The translations under genes were made by a program, and so were the position numbers. This document shows, one piece after another, positions 38,384 to 49,580 of a stretch of DNA of 64,000 bases. The notes beneath the pieces were generated by a model that had not been told where the DNA came from, did no database searches, and saw only the letters and a list, made by a program, of their open reading frames with translations. The DNA lies in contig CAVWBB010000025.1 in NCBI GenBank assembly GCA_963753115.1, forward strand, positions 1 to 64,000, written 5' to 3'. How positions within the stretch are numbered: the first letter of the stretch is position 1; each line of letters begins with the position of its first letter. Origin of the DNA: Bog-473 sp963753115 (GTDB lineage Bacteria; Actinomycetota; Acidimicrobiia; Acidimicrobiales; RAAP-2).

Positions 38384-39037
38384 ATGAGCGAGAGCCCGAA
38401 GACCGATGCACCGATGACCGATGCACCGATGACCGATGCACCGATGACCCAGTTCGAGTTCGACCCCGCCACGTACCTGGGCATGATGCGCCGGGAGCTC
38501 CCGGCCTACGACCGGCTGCAGGTCGCCGTCGCCGCCGCCACGGCGGGGCTGTCCGTGTCGTCGGTGCTCGACCTCGGGACCGGCACCGGCGAGACGCTGG
38601 CCGCCGTGCTGGCGCAGCACCCGGAGGCGGCGGTGGTGGTGGCGTACGACAAGAACGAGGCGATGCTCGGCGCCGCTCGCCAGCGCCTCGCCGGGACCCC
38701 GCTCGAGGTCCGGGTGGGCAACCTGACCGACCCGCTGCCCGCCGGCCCCTTCGACCTCGTCGTCTCGGCCCTGGCCATCCACCATCTCGACGGGCCGCAG
38801 AAGGCGGACCTGTTCACCCGCATCGCCGGCGTGCTGCGCCCCGGCGGCCGTTTCGTCCTGGGCGACGTGGTGATCCCCGAGGACCCGGCCGACGCCGTGA
38901 CCCCGCTCACGTGCGGCCACGACCAGCCCTCGACCCTGGCCGACCAGCTGGTCTGGCTGGCCGACGCCGGGTTCGCCGCCGCCACCACCTGGACCGAGCG
39001 CGACCTGGTCGTGGTGCGCGCCGACGCCGCCGGCTGA
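38384..39037 (+). CDS. Class I SAM-dependent methyltransferase
   Basis: The 217 residues include the SAM-binding motif VLDLGTGTGETLAAV, the acidic VVAYDKNEAML strand end, and FDLVVSALAIHHL (motif IV region), followed by LRPGGRFVLGDVV. The substrate is unknown. The N-terminus carries three copies of the five-residue unit TDAPM, encoded by a 15-bp tandem repeat (38402-38446), which is probably unstructured. ATG 38384 gives MSESPKT. Confidence 0.8.
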   Translation: MSESPKTDAPMTDAPMTDAPMTQFEFDPATYLGMMRRELPAYDRLQVAVAAATAGLSVSSVLDLGTGTGETLAAVLAQHPEAAVVVAYDKNEAMLGAARQRLAGTPLEVRVGNLTDPLPAGPFDLVVSALAIHHLDGPQKADLFTRIAGVLRPGGRFVLGDVVIPEDPADAVTPLTCGHDQPSTLADQLVWLADAGFAAATTWTERDLVVVRADAAG

Positions 39038-39089
39038 GGGGCCCCGAGCTGGCCGTGCGGAAACGGGCGGCGACTAAGTTGGAGGCGTC

Positions 39090-41376
<2,287 letters not shown>

Positions 41377-41407
41377 TGCTGCTGCCCTGTGCGAGAATGG
41401 GTGACGC

Positions 41408-42850
41408 GTGAAGGAAGCCTGCGGTGTCTTCGGGGTCTACGCGCCCGGAATGAGGGTGGCCAACCTCACGTTCGACGGACTCTTCGCCCTGCAGCACCGC
41501 GGGCAGGAGTCGGCGGGCATGGCGGTCGCCGACGGCGACACCGTCACCGTCGTCAAGGACATGGGCCTCGTCGCCACCGTCTTCGACGAGCGCACCCTGT
41601 CGGGCTTGGACGGGCATCTCGCCATCGGCCATACGCGGTACTCGACCCACGGGTCCTCTGACTGGGCCGGCGCGCAGCCCGTCTACCGCCCGGTCGGCCG
41701 CGCCGGTTTCGCGCTGGGCCACAACGGCAACCTGACCAACACGACCGCGCTGGCCGAGAAGGCCGGCATGCTGCCGGGCTCCGTCGCCACCGACAGCGAC
41801 GTGGTGGCCGAGTTGCTCATGCAGTCGTTCCCCGAGACCGAGGATCTCTCGACCGCGCTGCAAGCGGTGCTCCCCATCCTCGAGGGCGCGTACTCGTTCG
41901 TCCTCATGAGCTCCGAGCGCCTCTTCGGCGTGCGCGACCCCTACGGCTTCCGCCCGCTCTGCCTCGGGCGGCTCGGACCGGCCGACGAGCCCGAGGGTTG
42001 GGTGCTCGCCTCGGAGACGCCGGCACTCAGCGTCATCGGCGCCACGTTCGTGCGCGAGGTCGCGCCCGGCGAAATGATCGTGATCGACGCCGACGGCCCG
42101 ACGAGCCTGGAGATCCCGTGGCTGCGCGACGTGGAGCCACGCCTGTGCATCTTCGAGTTCGCCTACATCGCCCGGCCCGACAGCCGCCTCTACGGCAGGG
42201 AGGTGCACGAGGTGCGCTGCCGCACGGGTGAGCTGCTGGCGATGCAGTCGCCGGCCGATGCCGACATGGTGATGGGCGTGCCCGAGTCGGGCGTCCCCGC
42301 CGCCGAGGGCTTCGCCCGCGCCAGCGGCATCCCCTACGGGCAGGGGCTGGTCAAGAACCGCTACATCGGCCGCTCCTTCATTGCGCCCGGCCAGCAGGAG
42401 CGGGCCGACGCCGTCCGCCGCAAGCTCAACCCGCTCACCGACGCCATCGCCGGCAAGCGGCTGGTGGTGGTGGACGACTCCATCGTGCGCGGCACGACGC
42501 AGCGCTCGGTCATCCGCATGCTGCGCGAGGCGGGTGCGGCGGAGGTGCACCTGCGCATCTCGTCGCCGCCCTGGCGCTGGCCCTGCTTCTACGGCATCGA
42601 CACGCCCTCGCACGAGGAGCTGCTGGCGACCGATCACACCGTCGAGGACATGGCGCGCATTCTCGGCGCGGACTCGTTGGCCTACATCAGCATCGAGAAC
42701 CTGAAGGAGGCCATCGGGGCCGACGGCGGGTTCTGCGACGCCTGCTTCACGGGCGACTACCCGACCCCCGTCCCGGCGACGTCGGTCACGATCCGGCGGC
42801 CGGAGCCGGTGACCGTGACCGCGCACCAGGGCGCACTCCCCGGGGTCTGA
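41408..42850 (+). CDS. purF: Amidophosphoribosyltransferase
   Basis: The 480-residue enzyme starts MKEACGVFG, so the catalytic N-terminal cysteine would be exposed after removal of only four residues. The glutaminase domain has LQHRGQESAGMA and GHNGNLTN; the transferase domain has the PRPP motif LVVVDDSIVRGTT. Cysteines in RLCIFEF, WPCFYGID and FCDACFTGD match the 4Fe-4S ligands of the Bacillus-type enzyme. It commits PRPP to purine synthesis. Start GTG 41408. Confidence 0.95.
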   Translation: MKEACGVFGVYAPGMRVANLTFDGLFALQHRGQESAGMAVADGDTVTVVKDMGLVATVFDERTLSGLDGHLAIGHTRYSTHGSSDWAGAQPVYRPVGRAGFALGHNGNLTNTTALAEKAGMLPGSVATDSDVVAELLMQSFPETEDLSTALQAVLPILEGAYSFVLMSSERLFGVRDPYGFRPLCLGRLGPADEPEGWVLASETPALSVIGATFVREVAPGEMIVIDADGPTSLEIPWLRDVEPRLCIFEFAYIARPDSRLYGREVHEVRCRTGELLAMQSPADADMVMGVPESGVPAAEGFARASGIPYGQGLVKNRYIGRSFIAPGQQERADAVRRKLNPLTDAIAGKRLVVVDDSIVRGTTQRSVIRMLREAGAAEVHLRISSPPWRWPCFYGIDTPSHEELLATDHTVEDMARILGADSLAYISIENLKEAIGADGGFCDACFTGDYPTPVPATSVTIRRPEPVTVTAHQGALPGV

Positions 42851-42855
42851 CCACC

Positions 42856-43872
42856 GTGGGAGAGGGCGGCGCCACCTACGCCGGCGCCGGCGTGGACATC
42901 GCGGCCGGCGACGAGGCGGTGGAGCGCATGCGCTCCCTGGTGCAGGGGATCGGCGGCTTCGGCGGGCAGTTCCCGCTCGACATGTCCCGCTACCGGGCGC
43001 CGGTGCTGGTGGCCTCGACCGACGGCGTCGGCACCAAGATGGTGGTCGCCCGCGACACCGGTCGCTACGAGACGGTCGGCATCGACCTGGTCGCCATGTG
43101 CGTCGACGACCTGGTCTGCGTCGGGGCCGAGCCGCTCTTCATGCTCGACTACATCGCGACCGGCAAGGTCGATCCCGACCAGGTCGCCACGGTGGTGGCG
43201 GGTGTGCGCGAGGGCTGCAACCAGGCGGGCTGCGCGCTGATCGGCGGCGAGACGGCCGAGCACGCCGGCGTCATGCCGCCCGACGAGCTCGACCTGGCCG
43301 GTTTCGCCGTCGGGGTGGTGGAGCAGGGGACCCAGCTCGGGCCCGAGCGTGTGCGTGCGGGTGACGCCGTCGTCGCGCTGGCCTCGCCGGGACTGCGGTC
43401 CAACGGCTACACGCTCGCCCGGCACGTGCTCTTGGAACGGGCCGGCCTGGCGTTGGGCGACCCCGCCTGGGCGGGGGCCGCGCACAGCGTGGCCGACGAG
43501 CTGCTGCGGCCGTCGGTCGTTTACGCGCCGGCGGTGCTGGCCCTGCGGGACGCGCTCGGTGCGTCGCTCCATGCGTGTGCGCACATCACGGGAGGCGGCC
43601 TGGTGGGCAACCTGCCCCGGGTGCTGCCCGAGGATCTCGGCGCGGTGCTTGCTCGTTCTGCGTGGGAGGAGCCGCGGGTGTTCGCGGAGATTCAGCGGCT
43701 CGGTGCCGTGGCCGAGGACGAAATGGACCGCGTGTTCAACCGCGGCGTCGGCATGGCGCTGGTGGTCGACGCCGGTGCGGTCGAGTCGACGCTGTCGGTG
43801 CTGGGCGACGCGGGGCAGCCCGGGGCCGTCATCGGCGAGGTGGTGGCCGGCAGCGGGGTCCGCTTCACGTGA
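42856..43872 (+). CDS. purM: AIR synthetase (phosphoribosylformylglycinamidine cyclo-ligase)
   Basis: This 338-residue protein has VASTDGVGTKMVVA, GIDLVAMCVDDLVCVGAEPL, LIGGETAEHAGVM and HITGGGLVGNLPRVLP, all typical of PurM. It closes the imidazole ring after PurL. GTG 42856 follows purF after five bases, and the stop overlaps pyrE by GTGA. Confidence 0.96.
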   Translation: MGEGGATYAGAGVDIAAGDEAVERMRSLVQGIGGFGGQFPLDMSRYRAPVLVASTDGVGTKMVVARDTGRYETVGIDLVAMCVDDLVCVGAEPLFMLDYIATGKVDPDQVATVVAGVREGCNQAGCALIGGETAEHAGVMPPDELDLAGFAVGVVEQGTQLGPERVRAGDAVVALASPGLRSNGYTLARHVLLERAGLALGDPAWAGAAHSVADELLRPSVVYAPAVLALRDALGASLHACAHITGGGLVGNLPRVLPEDLGAVLARSAWEEPRVFAEIQRLGAVAEDEMDRVFNRGVGMALVVDAGAVESTLSVLGDAGQPGAVIGEVVAGSGVRFT

Positions 43873-44468
43873 GTGCGAAGTCGAGTGGTGGGGGTTCGGG
43901 TGGCGGGGGTGGCGGCGAGTCCGCCTTCGCCGAACTGCGGGACCACCTGCTGGCGCACTCGGTCAAGACCGGCGACTTCACGCTCAAGTCGGGCCGCAAG
44001 AGCAGCTGGTTCATCGACTCCAAGCAGACGGTGTGCCGGCCCGAGGCCATGGTGCTCGTGGCCGATGCCGTGCTGTCGGTGGTCCCGGACGAGGCCACGG
44101 CCATCGGCGGGCTCACCATGGGCGCCGATCCCGTCGCCTTCGTGACGGCCGGCGTGGCGGCGACGCGGGGCCGGCTGCTCAAGGCCTTCAGCGTGCGCAA
44201 GGAGGCGAAGGATCACGGCGCGGGCGGCCGTATCGCCGGCGCGCTCGACCCCGGAGACAAGGTGGTCGTCACCGAGGACACCGTGACCCGGGGGACGTCG
44301 TTGCTCGAGGCGGCCCACGCCGTGCAGGACGCCGGCGGCGAGGTGGTGCTCCTGGTCGCCGTGGTCGACCGCGGCGGCACGGTGGAGGCGATGGCGGCGG
44401 CCGAGGGCATCCCGTTCCGCGCCATCCTGACCGCGCCCGACCTCGGCTTCCCCTACGAGGGGGCGTGA
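43869..44468 (+). CDS. pyrE: Orotate phosphoribosyltransferase
   Basis: Read from GTG 43869 (overlapping the purM stop), the 199 residues begin with a glycine/serine-rich leader and then read TGDFTLKSGRKSSWFIDSKQ, GADPVAFVTAG and the PRPP motif VVVTEDTVTRGTS. PyrE attaches orotate to PRPP in pyrimidine synthesis. Joining it to a purine operon is unusual but gives co-control of two PRPP users. A start after the glycine run is possible. Confidence 0.9.
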   Translation: MSAKSSGGGSGGGGGGESAFAELRDHLLAHSVKTGDFTLKSGRKSSWFIDSKQTVCRPEAMVLVADAVLSVVPDEATAIGGLTMGADPVAFVTAGVAATRGRLLKAFSVRKEAKDHGAGGRIAGALDPGDKVVVTEDTVTRGTSLLEAAHAVQDAGGEVVLLVAVVDRGGTVEAMAAAEGIPFRAILTAPDLGFPYEGA

Positions 44469-44685
44469 GGAGCATCCCCGTGGCGCGGGGGTTCGTTCCC
44501 TAGATTGCACGAAGTTTCGTTGACACGAGAATCACTGCGCAGCGCCAGCTGAGCTGTCGTGCACGGGCGCACCTCTGCCGTCGGTGCGTGTTGTGCGCAG
44601 GTTGTGCCCGTTGTTGCAAGAGTCGTTGCCCTGACCCATGCAATCCCTTAACGTGCTCCATACGCACCCCCCCCGGAGGTACCTG

Positions 44686-46956
44686 ATGGCGAACCGTGTG
44701 AGTCCTGGACGCACCACGACGAAATCGGGTCGGGTGACACGAGCGAAGCTCCGGCGTTCCGCCGTGGTCGCCGTCGACGGGGCCCTCGCCATCAGCGCCG
44801 GTGCGTTGGCCGGGCTCTTCGCCACGGGGCCCGCCGCCGCGCAGGCGCCGAGTCCGGGATGGTCCGGGACCACCGCGCCGCTGCCCAGCGCCCCGAACCC
44901 CGGCGCAACGAATCCGCAAGGGAACATCAACGACGAGTCCTGCATTTCGGCGGTGTCGTGCGCCGCGGTGGGATCCTACGAAGACGGCTCGAGCAACACG
45001 CACGGGCTCCTCGAGGTCCTTGCGGGGGGATCCTGGTCGTCCACGGAGGCGCCGCTGCCGGCGAACGCCGGCGCCGCCGGCGTCTCCGATCTGGGGTCGA
45101 CGGCGTGTGCCACCGGCCAATGGTGCGTGGCCGTCGGCAACTACACCGACAGCGCCAGCGGCAGCGACGGGCTGATCGAGACCTACACCGGAGGGAAGTG
45201 GACGGCGATGGAAGCGCCGGCACCGCCCGACGCGTTGGGCGGGTCGAGCGCGGACACGTTCCTCAAGTCCGTCTCCTGCCCGGGCGTCAACGACTGCACG
45301 GTCTTCGGGACCTACGAGACGGCAGCGGGGCAAGTCGGACTGATCGACACGCTCTCGGGCGGCCAATGGAGCACCCAGGTCGCGCCGCAACCTGCCGACG
45401 CTGCGGCCCACCAGCAGGTCGACGCCGCCGCGCTCTCGTGCCCCAGCGCCGGCGGCTGCGTCGCCGTGGCGATCTACGAGACATCGAGCGGCGGCACGCA
45501 GCCCGAGGTGCTGTCGCAGGCCGGCGCCGGCGGTGCCTGGACGGCCCAAGATGCCCCCCTGCCCCCCGACGCGCTCACCGGCGCCAGCCTGGACTCCCAG
45601 CTCTTCAGCGTGTCGTGCTCCGCCGGCATCTGCGAGGCGGCCGGGCAGTATGCCGCGACCGGGAACCTCGAGACCGGGCTCCTCGAGCGCTTCGCCGGCG
45701 GCACCTTGACGCCCACGGAGGTCCCGCTCCCGAGCACCGCCGGAACCGGATCCAACCACCAGGGAGCGTTACGAGCCGTGTCGTGCGCGCTCGACGGCTG
45801 CATGGCCGTCGGCGGGTTCCTCGACACCTCCGGAAACGATCGTCCCCTCGCGGTGACGGTCAGCGGCACCGGCGCGGTGTCGTCCGCCGAGGCGCCGCAG
45901 CCGGCGGACGCGAACGCGACGGCTTCGAATGCCAGTCTCGTCGCGGTGTCCTGCCTCTCGGTCTCGACCTGCGCCGCGGGCGGTGACTACCAGAACAACA
46001 CCAGCAGCAGCAACCAGAATGCCCTTCTTGATTCGCTGAGCGGCACCACCTGGAGTGCGGCGCCCCCACCCGTCCCGGCCGGCAGCAGCCAGTCGACGAT
46101 CGAGACGGTCTCGTGCTCGAGCCGGGGGGCGTGCGGCGCGGGAGGCAGTCTCACCGACGCCGGGGCGAACCGTCAGGGTCTGCTGGCCTCCTACGTCCCG
46201 GCCCAGGGCTACTGGTCCGTGGCCTCCGACGGCGGGATCTTCAACTACGGGCCCACGTCTTCCTTCCACGGCTCCATGGGCGGGCAGCACCTGAACGCCC
46301 CGATGGTGGGCATTGCTGCCACCCCGGGCGGCGCGGGCTACTGGGAGGTGGCGTCCGACGGCGGCATCTTCAGCTTCGGCAACGCCGCCTTCCACGGTTC
46401 GACCGGCAGCCTGCGGCTCAACAAGCCCATTGTCGGGATGGCGTCCACGCCCGACGGGGAGGGCTACTGGCTCGTCGCCTCCGACGGCGGCATCTTCAAC
46501 TACGGCGACGCCAACTTCTACGGCTCGACCGGTTCGATCCGCCTCAACAAGCCGATCGTGGGCATGGCGGCCACGCCCGACGGCGGCGGCTACTGGCTGG
46601 TCGCCTCCGACGGCGGCATCTTCAACTACGGCGACGCCAACTTCTACGGCTCGGCGGGGTCCATCCACCTCAACCAGCCCGTGGTGGGCATGGCCTCGAG
46701 CCCGTCCGGCCTCGGCTACTGGCTCGTCGCCTCCGACGGCGGCATCTTCACCTACGGCGACGCCGGCTTCCTGGGCTCGCGCGGTGGGCAGCCCCTCAAC
46801 AAGCCGATCGTCGGGATGATGAGCACCGCCGACGGGGCCGGCTACTGGCTGACCGCCTCGGACGGGGGCATCTTCAGCTACGGCGACACCGGGTTCTACG
46901 GCTCGGCCGGGTCGCTGCGCCTCAACGCACCGGTGGTGAACGGCACGGCCAGCTGA
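44686..46956 (+). CDS. Secreted two-module repeat protein (cysteine-pair repeats plus six-repeat propeller)
   Basis: ATG 44686 follows GGAGGT. A signal peptide (VVAVDGALAISAGALAGLFA to PAAAQA) precedes eight cysteine-pair repeats of about 55 residues (SC-x5/6-C cores such as SVSCPGVNDCTVFG and VSCLSVSTCAAGG). Six GYWLVASDGGIFNYG-type repeats follow and end at the C-terminus (VVNGTAS). No catalytic motif is seen. The architecture equals that of the 26796 protein but the repeats are much more diverged, so it is an older paralogue. The 3' end overlaps the convergent cyclase gene. Confidence 0.78.
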   Translation: MANRVSPGRTTTKSGRVTRAKLRRSAVVAVDGALAISAGALAGLFATGPAAAQAPSPGWSGTTAPLPSAPNPGATNPQGNINDESCISAVSCAAVGSYEDGSSNTHGLLEVLAGGSWSSTEAPLPANAGAAGVSDLGSTACATGQWCVAVGNYTDSASGSDGLIETYTGGKWTAMEAPAPPDALGGSSADTFLKSVSCPGVNDCTVFGTYETAAGQVGLIDTLSGGQWSTQVAPQPADAAAHQQVDAAALSCPSAGGCVAVAIYETSSGGTQPEVLSQAGAGGAWTAQDAPLPPDALTGASLDSQLFSVSCSAGICEAAGQYAATGNLETGLLERFAGGTLTPTEVPLPSTAGTGSNHQGALRAVSCALDGCMAVGGFLDTSGNDRPLAVTVSGTGAVSSAEAPQPADANATASNASLVAVSCLSVSTCAAGGDYQNNTSSSNQNALLDSLSGTTWSAAPPPVPAGSSQSTIETVSCSSRGACGAGGSLTDAGANRQGLLASYVPAQGYWSVASDGGIFNYGPTSSFHGSMGGQHLNAPMVGIAATPGGAGYWEVASDGGIFSFGNAAFHGSTGSLRLNKPIVGMASTPDGEGYWLVASDGGIFNYGDANFYGSTGSIRLNKPIVGMAATPDGGGYWLVASDGGIFNYGDANFYGSAGSIHLNQPVVGMASSPSGLGYWLVASDGGIFTYGDAGFLGSRGGQPLNKPIVGMMSTADGAGYWLTASDGGIFSYGDTGFYGSAGSLRLNAPVVNGTAS

Positions 46957-47975
46957 GCCGGGCGGCGCCGGCCGCCCCGCCCGACGCTGTGCCGTGGGGC
47001 GGCTGCTCCCGACGCGGCTGCGTCAGAACAGGTCTGCTTCAGAACAAGACGTGTCAGAACAGGGCGCGTCAGAACAGAGGCGTCAGAAAAGGCGATGGGG
47101 TTCACCGGCGACGCCGTGCCCCGGCGGAGCACCAGGGGCGCCACGGTGAAGAGGAACTCCCAGCGCGCCTCCTCGGCGCAGGCGGTGGCGAGGGCGTCGA
47201 GGTCGAGGTTGTCGAGCAGGTGGACCCCCATGGCCACGATGACCACCGTGTGGATGGGCATCCCGACGCCCTCGACGCGGGACGGCAGCACGTCGGAGAC
47301 GCAGTCGCTGCCCAGGGCGGCCACGTCGCGCGCCCGGAGCCAGGGGAGGCAGGACGCGTCCAGGCCTGCCGCCAGGCGGCCGGCGTCCCAGGGCCCGTGC
47401 TCCTTGCGCCACTGCCAGCGGCCGGTGCGCACCAACAGCGCGTCACCGGCGCGCACCGTCAGCCCGGCCCTCTCCTCGGCCGCCTCGAGCTCGTCGGGGA
47501 ACACCGGCTCGCCCGGCTCGAGCGCGTCGACGCCGCGCAGCGCGGGGATGTCCAGCAGCACGCCGCGGGTGACGATCCCCGCGTGCAGGTGGTGGATGCC
47601 CAGCTTGGTGGCGCCGTGCGCGGTCACCGCCTCGGCCGGGTACCCGTTGTAGAGGTTCCCCTCGTGGAAGATGTGGCACAGCGCGTCGATGTGGCTGGTG
47701 GCGAAGCCGTGGGGCGCGATGGCGAAGTAGTCCGCCCCCATGCCCTCGGTGGCCGTGCCGGTCATGTGGTGGGCCACCGGGGCGGGGTTGTCCGCCGACG
47801 ACACCGTGTCGAGCGGGCGGGCGCAGGACACCGAGCGGCCGGCGTGCACCGTGGCCGCCGCGGCGGCCGTGACCTCCGGCGTGATGAGGTTCAGGGCACC
47901 CAGCTGGTCGTCGTCGCCCCAGCGCCCCCAGTTGGAGAGCGTCTGGTGGAACGCGAGGACGTCGGCGGTCTCCAT
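46896..47975 (-). CDS. Cyclase family protein (kynurenine formamidase-like fold) with odd C-terminal tail
   Basis: Read from ATG 47975, the protein has SHIDALCHIFHEGNLYNG, GVLLDIPALRG and a GSDCVSDVLPS segment, the metal-binding pattern of the cyclase superfamily of amide and ester hydrolases. Family members end near SPVNPIA; here the frame runs on for about 65 residues (SDASVLTRPVLTRLVLKQ...) through an imperfect tandem repeat and into the end of the convergent secreted-protein gene by 61 bp. The tail is probably non-native. The substrate is unknown. Confidence 0.8.
   Translation of the reverse strand: METADVLAFHQTLSNWGRWGDDDQLGALNLITPEVTAAAAATVHAGRSVSCARPLDTVSSADNPAPVAHHMTGTATEGMGADYFAIAPHGFATSHIDALCHIFHEGNLYNGYPAEAVTAHGATKLGIHHLHAGIVTRGVLLDIPALRGVDALEPGEPVFPDELEAAEERAGLTVRAGDALLVRTGRWQWRKEHGPWDAGRLAAGLDASCLPWLRARDVAALGSDCVSDVLPSRVEGVGMPIHTVVIVAMGVHLLDNLDLDALATACAEEARWEFLFTVAPLVLRRGTASPVNPIAFSDASVLTRPVLTRLVLKQTCSDAAASGAAAPRHSVGRGGRRRPAQLAVPFTTGALRRSDPAEP
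47021..47090. repeat. Imperfect TCAGAACA tandem repeat
   Basis: TCAGAACA occurs at 47023, 47039, 47054 and 47069, and TCAGAAAA at 47083, with a 14-16 bp period. The repeat encodes most of the odd cyclase tail on the minus strand. Confidence 0.85.
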
Positions 47976-48026
47976 CGGACGACGGGGCACGATCGGACAG
48001 TAGCCCGCTCCCAATACGATCGGCCC

Positions 48027-48479
48027 ATGAGCACACTCCAAGGTGACTACGAGCCCAGCCCGTCCGACTGGGTCCGCGACCAGGTGGCCGAGTACGAGGC
48101 TTCCGGGGGTCAGCGGGCCAACACGCTCCTCGATACGGGGATGCCGATCATCGTCGTGACGACCCGCGGCGCCAAGAGCGGCAAGGTCCGCAAGACCCCG
48201 GTCATGCGGGTCGAGCACGGGGGCGAGTACGCCCTGGTGGCGTCCAAGGGCGGGGCGCCCGAGCACCCCGAGTGGTTCTACAACCTGGAGGCCCATCCGG
48301 ACGAGGTCTTCGTGCAGGACGGGCCCGCGCCGTTCGCCGTCACGGTGCGCGAGGTGACCGGTGACGAGAAGGCCCTCTGGTGGGAGCGCGGTGTGGCGGC
48401 CTACCCGCCCTACGCCGAATACCAGGAGAAGACGGACCGGCAGATCCCCGTGTTCGTCGCCACCCCGAAGAACGCCTGA
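48027..48479 (+). CDS. Deazaflavin (F420)-dependent nitroreductase-family protein
   Basis: The 150 residues have the DDN pattern: VVTTRGAKSGKVRKTPVMRV, YALVASKGGAPEHPEWFYNL and a C-terminal RQIPVFVATP. Members bind F420 and reduce quinones or nitro compounds, as Ddn of M. tuberculosis does. ATG 48027 is the family-typical start. It is divergent from the cyclase gene across about 50 bp, which must hold both promoters. Confidence 0.88.
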   Translation: MSTLQGDYEPSPSDWVRDQVAEYEASGGQRANTLLDTGMPIIVVTTRGAKSGKVRKTPVMRVEHGGEYALVASKGGAPEHPEWFYNLEAHPDEVFVQDGPAPFAVTVREVTGDEKALWWERGVAAYPPYAEYQEKTDRQIPVFVATPKNA

Positions 48480-48488
48480 CGCGCTCGT

Positions 48489-49580
48489 TCAGCGGCCGCC
48501 TGCGCCTGCGTCGGCGTCGGCGTCGGCGTCGGCGAAGGCCTGCACCATCGCAGCCCGCCACGGGACGAGGTGCTCCTCGCGCTCGTACGGCGTCTTGCCC
48601 AGGCGGATCACCATGAGGTCGAGGCTGGGGCAGAGGGTGATGGACTGGCCCTCGTAGCCCGAGCAGCGGAAGGTGCCCAGCGTGTCGCCGGCGACGCCCC
48701 ACCAGTGCGCGCCGTAGGGGCTGGCGTCCTCGGGGTCCTCCGAGACCCACGTCCGGGCGTAGTCGACCCAGCCCGCCGGGAGCAGGCGCACCCCGTCCCA
48801 CATGCCGTCGCGCAGGTAGAGCAGCCCGAAGCGCGCGTAGTCGCGGGCGGTGGCGCGCAGGAAGGAGGAGGCCACCCAGGTGCCGGCCTCGTCGAACTCC
48901 GGATCGGCGCTCGTCATCCCGAGCGGGCCGAAGAGTCGGCTGTGCAGGAAGCGGGCGTAGCTCTCGCCCGGCCCGACGGTGCGCGCCACCACGCCCGACA
49001 CGATGTTCGAGGTGCCCGACGAGTAGTTGAACCGCGTCCCGGGCGGTGCCGCCAGCGGGCGGTCGGCGGCGAAGTGCGCCATGTCGGCCTGCCCGTCGCC
49101 GAAGAGCATCCGCATCACGTCGGAGACCTTGTCGTCCACGTAGTCCTCCGCGAAGTCCAGCCCGTCGCGCATGGCGAGGAGCTGGCGCAGCGTGATGCCG
49201 TGACGGGGGTCACCCGGATCCGACCACTCGGGCACGGCGGCGGGCGCGTCGATGTCGAGCGTGCCGTCACCCACCAGCAGGCCCACCGCCGCCTGCAGCA
49301 TCGACTTGGCCATGGACCAGCTGAGCAGCGGCGTCTCGGCGGTCACCGGCGTGGGCGGCCGGTCGAAGTGCTCCAGTGCGCCCTGGTAGCGCTCGACCAC
49401 GACCCGGCCGCGGTGGACCACGAGGACGGCGAACGTCTCGGCCAGCGGCCCGTCGGGGTCGAAGGCCTCGTCGAGCAGGGGGGCCAGGTCGACGCCCGGC
49501 GCAAGCCCGCCCTCGGGCCAGTCCTCCGTCGGCCACGCCACTCCGGCGGGCTGCGGCGGCAGCGCGACGAGGCTGCTCAC
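48489..49580 (-). CDS. Serine hydrolase (class C beta-lactamase-like)
   Basis: Read from GTG 49580, the 363-residue protein has the catalytic SxxK in LLSWSMAKSML (about residues 89-92), YSSGTSN as the second motif, and a C-terminal HWW...GYEGQSITL segment. Such enzymes are esterases or peptidases rather than resistance enzymes. The tail contains an Ala-Asp repeat (ADADADADAG) encoded by a hexanucleotide microsatellite near 48515. Its start overlaps the epoxide hydrolase stop (GTGA). Confidence 0.85.
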   Translation of the reverse strand: MSSLVALPPQPAGVAWPTEDWPEGGLAPGVDLAPLLDEAFDPDGPLAETFAVLVVHRGRVVVERYQGALEHFDRPPTPVTAETPLLSWSMAKSMLQAAVGLLVGDGTLDIDAPAAVPEWSDPGDPRHGITLRQLLAMRDGLDFAEDYVDDKVSDVMRMLFGDGQADMAHFAADRPLAAPPGTRFNYSSGTSNIVSGVVARTVGPGESYARFLHSRLFGPLGMTSADPEFDEAGTWVASSFLRATARDYARFGLLYLRDGMWDGVRLLPAGWVDYARTWVSEDPEDASPYGAHWWGVAGDTLGTFRCSGYEGQSITLCPSLDLMVIRLGKTPYEREEHLVPWRAAMVQAFADADADADAGAGGR

